Shown one piece after another: positions 15,011 to 22,098 of a stretch of DNA of 64,000 nt. A program made the position numbers and the translations under genes. Location of the stretch: NCBI GenBank assembly GCA_029260135.1, contig JAJDDV010000081.1, positions 1 to 64,000 on the forward strand. Reading direction: 5' to 3'. The notes beneath the pieces are model-generated. The model was not told where the DNA came from. It made no database searches and saw nothing but the letters and a program-made list of their open reading frames with translations. Each line of letters opens with the position of its first letter. Position 1 is the stretch's first letter. Source of the stretch: Phycisphaerae bacterium. GTDB lineage: Bacteria; Planctomycetota; Phycisphaerae; UBA1845.

Positions 15011-17092
15011 GTGTTTACGACATCGATGATCGAATCGTGCCGGCGATATCGGTTGTCGGATCGAGCGGCGGGGCGTTGGAGCCATAGCGTGGATTGGAAA
15101 AGCCAGTATCAGTCGAGTGAGCACGCGCAGTTCTACGCGGACAAGCGCGACGCGACGTTCATGCGGCGCATGTCGAATCGATCCGAGCAGCGAATGATCT
15201 ATCGCGCGCTGGAACGGCTGCACCGGAAGGCTGCGTTTTCGACGGTGCTGGACTGCGCGTCGGGCACGGGGCGGATGTTGCCGGTGCTGGCGAAGTTCGA
15301 CGTTTCGGTGGTTGCGCTGGACTCCGCGGCGGCGATGCTGATGGAAGGTCGCCGCGTTCACCATCTGTTCGGCGCGGCGCCGGGGATGGTGGTGGGTTCG
15401 GCGCTGGAGCTTCCGCTGGCGGACAAGTGCGTGGATGTGGTGTTCTGCTCTCGGTTGCTGCACCACTTCGAAGACTCGGCGTCGCGCATTCAGATTCTGC
15501 GAGAGTTCGCGAGGATCGCGCGGGTCGGTGTTGTGGTTTCGTTTTTCGACTCGCTGTCGTATCGGGGGTGGCGGCGAGCGAAGAAGAACCGCAAGCGACA
15601 TCGGGAGCACGGGCGGTTTGCGGTTCGCCGTGATACGTTTCGGCAGGAGGGCGAGGCGGCGGGGCTCGATCTGCTGGGGATGAATGCGCTGTTTCGGTTT
15701 CATGCGGAAGTGACGGCAGCCACGTTTCTTGTGGGGCAAAAGAATGCTGCTCACCGATTGAAGACCGGTGCCACACGGGAATCTCCTCACCGGCTGGAAA
15801 ACGGTACCACACAGTGCGGTGCTGATCGGTTGGAAGCCGCGGTTGCACAACAGGCGAGCGGCGGTTCGTGCGCCGAGTGGTTGAAGGCGTCGGGGCTGGG
15901 ATCGGTGCAGGGGTTGATGGACTTCCGTCCGACGAGTGTGGCTGCGCAGTCGGCGTCGTCGGATACGTTTCGCGTGGAATGCGCCGGTGCGGCGGAGGGA
16001 GAATCGGCGCGAGAGATCTACGTCAAGCGGTATCGCTATGGGGGTATTGGACGTCAACTCGGCGGGGCGTTTCGTGGGACGCTGCTGGGGAAGAGCCGCG
16101 CGCGGCTGGAGTTTGAACGGCTCACTGAGATGCGGCGCCGCGGTGTTCCTGCGGTGGCACCGATCTCGTACGTTGAGGATCGGCGGTGGCGGTTGCTTCG
16201 CTCTTGCGCGCTGGTGACGGAGGGTGAGCCGAACGCTGAACCGTTGAGTACGTACTTTTCGCGTCGGGAAGTCGAGTGGGATCTGCCTACGCGACGCCGA
16301 TTCGTTGTGGCGATCGGCGGGAGCATTGCGGGCCTGCACGAAGCGGGCGTTCTGCACGGTGGGCTATTCTGGCGGAACATATTGGTCCGCGAAGTCGAGG
16401 GGGAAGACGGGTGGCGGTTTACGTACCTCGATCCGAGTCGGGGGTGTCGGTTCTATTCGGGTGCGGCTCCGCTGAGTGCCCGAGTCTCCGATCTTTCGGA
16501 CTTTGCGGCTTCGGGGAATACCGCGGCGTGGCGGACGGACTTCGCTCGGTTTCTGCGGAGTTATTGTGGGGTGCGCTCAACGCGAGAGCAGCGGAAGTCG
16601 CTGGCGCGGGCGATCTTGGAGGCGGCGCGCGGTAAGGTTGCGGGAGAGGGAAATCGGATTGGGACGGGTGCGGCGCTGGCGTGGCTGGAGCGGCGTGTGG
16701 AGCGTAGGGCTGCACCTGGTGGGGCGGATCGCTTTGAAACCGTCGAGGCCTTTTTCGAGATGCTGGGGCGGGCACGTCCGCGGTCGGCAGCGCTGGGGCC
16801 GTGGAAGGTTCGTTTTGAATTGGGCCTCAACGACGACGTGGGCGGCGCACGTACGTTCACGGTTTCGATGGGGCGTGACGGTATCGTCGTCGACGAGGAA
16901 CGGGGTGGTCGGGCTGACCTGACCGTGCGAACGGACGCCGAGGCCTGGTTGGCCATTGTGAATGCCGATGGCGAAGCGCTGGATATGATTCGCACAGGCC
17001 GGTTCGCCCTTGACGGTGACACGCAGCCGTTGGCTGTTCTCGTGCAGTGTCTTGACGAGTCTCTTGTGGCGACGTTGAGCGACGCCCGATAA
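15011..17092 (+). CDS. Three-domain fusion: class I SAM methyltransferase, lipopolysaccharide-kinase-like domain, SCP2 lipid-binding domain
   Basis: 693 aa. Residues about 65-240 are a class I methyltransferase: motif I VLDCASGTGRMLPVLA, then VVALDSAAAML, and DVVFCSRLLHHFED. Residues about 247-280 are a linker encoded by three palindromic repeats. Residues about 325-545 resemble the WaaP/InaA/KdkA lipopolysaccharide-kinase fold: a YVKRYRYGG strand, LHEAGVLHGGLFWRNILV as the catalytic loop (449-456) and YLDPSRG as the metal loop. The usual catalytic Asp of HxD is Gly here. Residues about 595-690 match an SCP2 sterol/lipid carrier (FELGLNDD, then MIRTGRFALDGDTQPLAVLVQ). Together this suggests modification of a bound lipid, perhaps an outer-membrane glycolipid. 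The reaction is unknown. No partner gene is obvious. Confidence 0.72.
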   Translation: MFTTSMIESCRRYRLSDRAAGRWSHSVDWKSQYQSSEHAQFYADKRDATFMRRMSNRSEQRMIYRALERLHRKAAFSTVLDCASGTGRMLPVLAKFDVSVVALDSAAAMLMEGRRVHHLFGAAPGMVVGSALELPLADKCVDVVFCSRLLHHFEDSASRIQILREFARIARVGVVVSFFDSLSYRGWRRAKKNRKRHREHGRFAVRRDTFRQEGEAAGLDLLGMNALFRFHAEVTAATFLVGQKNAAHRLKTGATRESPHRLENGTTQCGADRLEAAVAQQASGGSCAEWLKASGLGSVQGLMDFRPTSVAAQSASSDTFRVECAGAAEGESAREIYVKRYRYGGIGRQLGGAFRGTLLGKSRARLEFERLTEMRRRGVPAVAPISYVEDRRWRLLRSCALVTEGEPNAEPLSTYFSRREVEWDLPTRRRFVVAIGGSIAGLHEAGVLHGGLFWRNILVREVEGEDGWRFTYLDPSRGCRFYSGAAPLSARVSDLSDFAASGNTAAWRTDFARFLRSYCGVRSTREQRKSLARAILEAARGKVAGEGNRIGTGAALAWLERRVERRAAPGGADRFETVEAFFEMLGRARPRSAALGPWKVRFELGLNDDVGGARTFTVSMGRDGIVVDEERGGRADLTVRTDAEAWLAIVNADGEALDMIRTGRFALDGDTQPLAVLVQCLDESLVATLSDAR
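15751..15848 (+). repeat. Three tandem palindromic repeats inside the fusion gene
   Basis: Copies at 15751-15775 (TCACCGATTGAAGACCGGTGCC...), 15787-15811 (TCACCGGCTGGAAAACGGTACC...) and about 15821-15848 (CTGATCGGTTGGAAGCCGCGG...). Each has a CACCGGTT-like left arm, a central GAA and a AACCGGTG-like right arm followed by CCACA or TGCAC. Spacing is 36 then about 34 bases. The set encodes the linker HRLKTGATRES / HRLENGTTQCG / DRLEAAVAQ without breaking the frame. Confidence 0.7.
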
Positions 17093-17358
17093 GACACCTG
17101 CTTTCTGTTTGATCAACTCTCCTTCTCGCGGTGGTGCAGAATATGCACCCTCGCGGACCTCGAGGGGTGAAAGGCGGCCGCAGGCGTCGCCGATCAACAA
17201 GGCAGGGCGTTGCACGGGCACGGAGGCAGGGGACGGGGACGATATCGGGCTCTCCGCTGAGTCTCACCGGCATCTTCGCCACGCCGCGGTCTCCGTGCGA
17301 GAAGTGAACCGCGCAGCGACCTCGACGAGGGCGTGCTCATGCATGGAGTGATGTCTGA

Positions 17359-19071
17359 ATGAAAGGCCTTCTGCGTCGCTGGCGAGAGCACGAACTGCAC
17401 TCGGACGATGCGGATACCCGTCTGCGCACCATCGAGAAGCTCGCGGGATCGAAGGACCCACAAGCGATCGAGCTGCTGATGGTCGGGTTGGAAGACCCCG
17501 AGCCGGCGATCCGGACTGTGGCGGCGGAGGCGCTCGGCCGGCGGCGTGACGCTCGCGCGATTCGACCTCTTGTCCGTGTCGTCCTCTTCGAGCGTGAGCG
17601 CGCGGTGCTAGAGGTAGCGACGGAGGCGCTTCGGCACATCGGCGGGTCCGCGACGGCAACGGTGCTGGTGACCGCGTTGGATGAGGATGAGATCAGCGTG
17701 CGCCAGGCTGCGGCTCGCGCGCTGCGCCGCGTGGGTTGGGCGAATCTTCGCGATCGCGACCGTGCGCGCGTTGCGATTCTCCAGGATGAGTGGCAGGAGG
17801 CGGGAGGGTATGGATCGGCGGCGATTGAACCGCTAAGGGAAGCACTTTGCGGCGGAACGCAGCTCGCGAGGCGGAGGGCGGCGGAGGCGCTGGGGGGAAT
17901 CGGCAGTGATGCATCGGCGGTCGCGTTGATCGAGACGTTGAAGGCCGGTGACCTGGAGTCGGGCATTCGGGAGACGGCGGCGTGGGGCATTCGGCGGGTG
18001 TGCTGGGAGAACGTCAACGAGAGCGATCTTGCGTTGGCGGCGGTCGTTCTTGGAGACTGGTCGGGGGCGGCCGGGCTGGGCGGTGCAGCCGTCGCAGCGC
18101 TCTCTCGCTGCCTGTATCACGACGATACGGATGTACGAAGGCGTGCGGCTGAGACGCTCTATACGATCGGCGGAGAAGAGGCGACCTCTGCACTGATCGA
18201 AACGCTGTGCAACGCCGGTCAGGATGTCGAGGTTCGCGAGCACGTCGCTTCGCTTTTTGCCCAACGAAGCGACGCGCCTACGGAAGGTGCGTTGGTGTCG
18301 GCGCTCTCGGACGAATCGTGGTCGGTTCGTGTTGCAGGGGCAAACGCATTGGAGGAGCGGGAGTGGACCGGGGTGGAGGAACGGGATCGCGTCCAGTTCG
18401 CGATTGCACGGAAGGACTGGGAGGGAATTCGCGGTGTGGGTCCGGCGGCTATTGATGCGCTGGTCGGCGCGCTGAGCTTTCATGCGGTCGGGGGCGACGC
18501 GGCGCGGACATTGGTCGCGCTGGGTCAGCCGGGGCAAGACGCGCTGGTCGACGTTCTTCATCGTGAAGGCGAGAACAGCTCGGTTCGGGAGGTGGCGTCG
18601 ATCGCGCTGGCGGAATCAGGTGATGTGCGGGCGGTGGATCCGGTTCGGGCGATGCTCAAGGAACCGGATAGCGCGGTTCAGCAGTTTGCCGTTTGGACGC
18701 TGGAGCGATTGGGGTGGACGCCTTCGACCGCGGCGGAGCGCGCCATCGCGGCGATCGCCCACGGTGACTGGGAAGAGGTCAAGGGGCTGGGCGCGCCGGC
18801 GGTCGATCCGTTGCTTAGATTGATGGCTGAGGCGATGGCACCTGAAGAGGCGGCGGACTCGCTCGAGCACATCCTCGATGCCGTTCCCGGTCGTCTTTCG
18901 ATCGATCATCTGCGAAAGCTCGCAAGTCTGGATGCGCCTCGAAAGGGCGGGGCGAAATCTGTGCCAGAGCTTGCGGGGTGGGGATCCGGCGGCGGCGTGC
19001 GCAAGGCGGATTGCTCGAAGATCCGTCACCTTGCGAAATACGAGTTACTGCGTCGTGGGATCATGACGTAG
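17359..19071 (+). CDS. HEAT/PBS-lyase repeat protein with recurring Trp-containing module
   Basis: 570 aa, all-helical solenoid with no signal peptide. Many repeats follow the HEAT or PBS-lyase pattern (DPQAIELLMVGLEDPEPAIR, then AVLEVATEALRHIGG). A longer module recurs about four times: a Trp-containing turn, a helix with E-R-D-R or similar, then W-x-x-(A/V)-x-G-x-G-x-x-A-(I/V)-x-x-L (for example DEWQEAGGYGSAAIEPL, GDWSGAAGLGGAAVAAL, KDWEGIRGVGPAAIDAL, GDWEEVKGLGAPAVDPL). Such repeats bind proteins or other macromolecules and have no enzymatic activity on their own. It lies 266 bases downstream of the three-domain fusion on the same strand. Partner unknown. Confidence 0.8.
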   Translation: MKGLLRRWREHELHSDDADTRLRTIEKLAGSKDPQAIELLMVGLEDPEPAIRTVAAEALGRRRDARAIRPLVRVVLFERERAVLEVATEALRHIGGSATATVLVTALDEDEISVRQAAARALRRVGWANLRDRDRARVAILQDEWQEAGGYGSAAIEPLREALCGGTQLARRRAAEALGGIGSDASAVALIETLKAGDLESGIRETAAWGIRRVCWENVNESDLALAAVVLGDWSGAAGLGGAAVAALSRCLYHDDTDVRRRAAETLYTIGGEEATSALIETLCNAGQDVEVREHVASLFAQRSDAPTEGALVSALSDESWSVRVAGANALEEREWTGVEERDRVQFAIARKDWEGIRGVGPAAIDALVGALSFHAVGGDAARTLVALGQPGQDALVDVLHREGENSSVREVASIALAESGDVRAVDPVRAMLKEPDSAVQQFAVWTLERLGWTPSTAAERAIAAIAHGDWEEVKGLGAPAVDPLLRLMAEAMAPEEAADSLEHILDAVPGRLSIDHLRKLASLDAPRKGGAKSVPELAGWGSGGGVRKADCSKIRHLAKYELLRRGIMT

Positions 19072-19130
19072 ATCGAAGCAGACAGCGACTCTCCTTCCCC
19101 GCTGCGTAGCGAAGCGTCCATCGGTGATCC

Positions 19131-19328
19131 CTACGATGGCTTCTTGCCCGCGCCGATGCCGAACGCCGCCCAGAATAGACCGCTGAGCAGGAAGCACGCG
19201 ATGCCTACGTACTTTGCGGTACTTTCAGGGAGCATTTCAAAGCGCGGTTGCCCCGCGATGAAGCATAGCGTGCCCGCGAGTGCTGCGCCCATGGCCAACA
19301 TGAATCTCGTCGTCTGGTTCATCGTCAT
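19131..19328 (-). CDS. Small two-span membrane protein
   Basis: 65 aa, or 63 if it starts at the second ATG. The start region reads AGAGGAGATGACGATGAACC on the minus strand, so the Shine-Dalgarno GGAG sits about eight bases before the second ATG, which may be the real start. Two hydrophobic helices are visible: FMLAMGAALAGTLCFIAG and YVGIACFLLSGLFWAAFGI. It ends with a basic tail. The function is unknown. It is convergent with the HEAT protein and divided from the D-glutamate locus by 173 bases. Confidence 0.55.
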   Translation of the reverse strand: MTMNQTTRFMLAMGAALAGTLCFIAGQPRFEMLPESTAKYVGIACFLLSGLFWAAFGIGAGKKPS

Positions 19329-19501
19329 CTCCTCTGTTCAGGACTGGCTCGATCGGTTCTTCCGTCGGTCCATCGAATCCGGCACCTGTGCCTTAGTTCG
19401 CCTTATTGGAGATGATATTTCGTCGATTCCGGTTGTCTGGCGCGGGCGATGACCAAGCGGTGGAGCGCTCGATACTCCCTCTGCCCCAGACAGGTGAACG
19501 A

Positions 19502-20311
19502 CTATTGTGCCTGCGGCGGTTCGCGCAGGGACTGATCGTGGAGATCGGCGACAAACATGTGGCCTGGTTCGTGGGTGACCGCGAGGGCGAGTTCGGCGCG
19601 GATGATGGCTTCCATCGGCGTGACGCCGCAGGCCCAGAAGACGGGGATTTCATCGGGGTGGATGGTTACGGCGTCGCCGTAGTCCGGGAGGGAGAGGTCG
19701 ACGATGCCGATGGCGGCGGGATCACCGATGTGCATGGGATCCCCGTGAACGCGCGGATACTCGGCGGTGATGCGCGCAGCCTCGCCCGCGTGTGCGGGGG
19801 TCATGGGTCTCATGGATACGACGAGTGGCGCCGTGAATCGGCCGGCGGATCGACACTCGATGTTGGTTCGATACATGGGGACGTTTCGGTTTTCGTCGAT
19901 GTGCCGGACGGGGAGCCCTGCTCGCAGAAGTGCGGACTCGAACGTGAACGAACAGCCGATGAGGAATGCAACCGAGTCGTCCGTCCAGAACGGTTCGATG
20001 GATGCTGTGCGCTCGGTGCACTGGCCTTGTCGATAGACGCGGTAGCGGGGGAGGTCAGCTCGCACGTCGCCGCACGGTGCGATGCTTCGGGTCTCGTAGT
20101 CGCCGGGTGATGTCACTTCCAGAAGCGGACAGGGTTTGGGATTGAGTCGACAGAAGGTGCGGAATTCCTCGGCGGTGTCGGCGGTCAGAACAACCAGGTT
20201 GGCCTGCACGAAGCCTCTTGCGACGCCGGCGGTTGGGCCGGTGAACTCACCGCTACGACAGAGTGCTCGAAACTGTCGCCCTGTCATGGCGGCGCGGTCT
20301 TGTTGGCTCAC
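19502..20311 (-). CDS. D-glutamate cyclase family protein, DUF1445/YcsI-type domain
   Basis: 269 aa, a full-length DUF1445 protein. Diagnostic stretches are TGPTAGVARGFVQANLVVL, RLNPKPCPLLEVTSPGD, DLPRYRVYRQG, VAFLIGCSFTFESALLRAG, GDPAAIGIVDLSLPDYGDAV, PVFWACGVTPM and THEPGHMFV. In mammals this domain is the N-terminal half of D-glutamate cyclase (DGLUCY), which makes 5-oxo-D-proline from D-glutamate. In many bacteria the domain stands alone. Here it starts in the 4-nt overlap (20308-20311) with the gene carrying the matching C-terminal domain, so it is translationally coupled. That pairing is the best clue to function. Its activity here has not been shown. Confidence 0.85.
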   Translation of the reverse strand: MSQQDRAAMTGRQFRALCRSGEFTGPTAGVARGFVQANLVVLTADTAEEFRTFCRLNPKPCPLLEVTSPGDYETRSIAPCGDVRADLPRYRVYRQGQCTERTASIEPFWTDDSVAFLIGCSFTFESALLRAGLPVRHIDENRNVPMYRTNIECRSAGRFTAPLVVSMRPMTPAHAGEAARITAEYPRVHGDPMHIGDPAAIGIVDLSLPDYGDAVTIHPDEIPVFWACGVTPMEAIIRAELALAVTHEPGHMFVADLHDQSLREPPQAQ

Positions 20312-22092
20312 GAGCTGCCCCTTGACAAGGGTGACGCTGCGATGGCCGACGAAATGGCGTCGCTGCTGAGCCCGTAGAGTCTGGCCGCGAGGACGGCAGA
20401 GAGAAGGGTTTCGGCGAAGGGAGGCTGCACGGGGCCGAGTCGCTCGACCTTTCCGGCGATGTTGAGATGGAGTCGTCCTTCGGCGAGCCAGGCTCCGCGA
20501 TCAACGGCTTGGCGAGAGGAGACGAACAAGGTTCGCCCCTGGTGTTTGCGTGCGAGTGTTCTTAGTCGCGGGTCGTCATAGGGGAGGATCAAGACGTCGT
20601 CGGGGCGTTGGTTCATGAAGATGCGGCTTTTGACGCGTACATATTCCGCGATGGAACGGTGTCGATCGAGATGTTCATCGTCGATGTTGAGCAGGATGGC
20701 GACGTGCGGACGAAAGTGAACGACGGTTTCCAACTGGAAGCTCGAGACGGCCAGCCCGATCGGGTCTGACCCGGTTTGCTGGAGTAGCAGGTCGCAGAGC
20801 GGCCGGCCACGATTTCCTCCGATGGTCAGCGATCGACCGGCGGCGCGGAAGAGTCGTTCGAGGAGTTCGACGGTGGACCGTTTTCCGATCGTACCTGTGA
20901 CCGCGATGAGCGACGCTTCAGGGATCGCATCTTTGTCGGCGCTGAGCTGAAAAGCGAGTTCGAGCTCACTCATGACGTAGATGCCGCGGCGGTGGAGGTC
21001 GTCGACGATGGGGCTGTCGACGCGAACGCCGGGGCTTGCGACGACGAGGTCGCAGGGGTCGAAGAACTCGATGGTATGCCCGCCGGATTCGACGCCGTCG
21101 GCGACCATCCCGGGCTGGAGGGTGACGGGCTGCTGGTCGGAGATTCTGACGCGGTGTCCGTGTTGTCTCAGAAAAGCGGCGGCGGCGTTTCCCGCTTCAC
21201 CGTATCCGAGCACTCCAACGAGAAGCGGTTCACTTCGTTCGATGGGTGAGGGTGCAATGTGTCGACGGATCTGCTCGAGCATGCGAACGACGGCGGTTTG
21301 GTCCTGTCCGTCGCAGGTGGGTTCGGCGCGAAAGGTCACGCCATCGACGGCTCCGCCTCTCTCGACGAGTTGGTGGAGGTCTTTCAGGATCGAATTCGCG
21401 GATGGGAGGAGGTCTCTGTTTTCAAGGACGGAGAGGGCACCAGCGAGTCCGAAGGCTCCCCAGTTGGAGACGCCCGCCACGATGCAGAAGTCGGTCGGGA
21501 CGACGCAGCGCGCGGCGAGCTTGAGGTTTTGCGGCGCGTGCCTCGGATCGGTATCGACGGTCTCGGCGCTGGCGAAGACTTTGCCCATGCCGATTTCGTT
21601 TCCTCCGTCGCCCACGCCAATGGTGGTGAGGCCGCGGAGTGCGGCATCGAGGAAGAGCTGATCGAGCGGTGCGGTAACGTGGGTGATGTCGTCGCCGTGC
21701 ATGTTTCGGTAGCGGCCGTCGGGTCCGCGCCCGACCCGTTCTATGGAGACGAGGTGGGTGGGTCTTGCTGCATCGAGATAGGCGTCGTTGTCGACGACGG
21801 GCTCAACGCCCAGCGCTTGGAACAGCGGCGCATTGGGCTCGTCGGTCAGGTAATCCACTTCAACGCCAAGGCGCTGGAGCGCTTGGCCAAGGACTTTGGC
21901 GCCGGGCGGACCATCCGTTTCACCTGCGCCTGCACGGGCGATGAAGAAACCGCTGACGATGCCGACGCGCCTGGCGAGCCGAAGCGACTGTGCGGCAAGG
22001 CGAAGCTGATCGGGCAGTGCGAGCGCGAAGACGTTTCGGCCGCCGGGGTCGGTTGCGATGAGGTTTTCAATCGATGTGATTCGTGGATTCAT
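20308..22092 (-). CDS. Fusion of D-glutamate cyclase C-domain (DUF4392) with a MurD-like ligase module
   Basis: 594 aa. Residues 1-285 match DUF4392, the C-terminal half of mammalian D-glutamate cyclase: GFFIARAGAGETDGPPGA, LGQALQRLGVEVDYLTD, IGVGDGGNEIGMGKV, GVSNWGAFGLAGAL. Residues about 290-594 resemble MurD domains 1 and 2: GYGEAGNAAAAFLRQHGHRV, VVASPGVRVDSPIVDDL, SSFQLETVVHFRPHVAIL, HLDRHRSIAEYVRVKSRIF. The nucleotide loop reads GTIGKRST. In MurD it is GTNGKST, so Arg stands where the phosphate-binding Ser/Thr should be. The usual third (glutamate-binding) Mur domain is missing. It sits between 5-oxoprolinase and the DUF1445 gene. MurD uses D-glutamate, so the fusion is biochemically coherent. 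Whether the Mur part is a ligase or a sensor is open. Confidence 0.82.
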   Translation of the reverse strand: MNPRITSIENLIATDPGGRNVFALALPDQLRLAAQSLRLARRVGIVSGFFIARAGAGETDGPPGAKVLGQALQRLGVEVDYLTDEPNAPLFQALGVEPVVDNDAYLDAARPTHLVSIERVGRGPDGRYRNMHGDDITHVTAPLDQLFLDAALRGLTTIGVGDGGNEIGMGKVFASAETVDTDPRHAPQNLKLAARCVVPTDFCIVAGVSNWGAFGLAGALSVLENRDLLPSANSILKDLHQLVERGGAVDGVTFRAEPTCDGQDQTAVVRMLEQIRRHIAPSPIERSEPLLVGVLGYGEAGNAAAAFLRQHGHRVRISDQQPVTLQPGMVADGVESGGHTIEFFDPCDLVVASPGVRVDSPIVDDLHRRGIYVMSELELAFQLSADKDAIPEASLIAVTGTIGKRSTVELLERLFRAAGRSLTIGGNRGRPLCDLLLQQTGSDPIGLAVSSFQLETVVHFRPHVAILLNIDDEHLDRHRSIAEYVRVKSRIFMNQRPDDVLILPYDDPRLRTLARKHQGRTLFVSSRQAVDRGAWLAEGRLHLNIAGKVERLGPVQPPFAETLLSAVLAARLYGLSSDAISSAIAASPLSRGSS

Positions 22093-22098
22093 GGCAAG

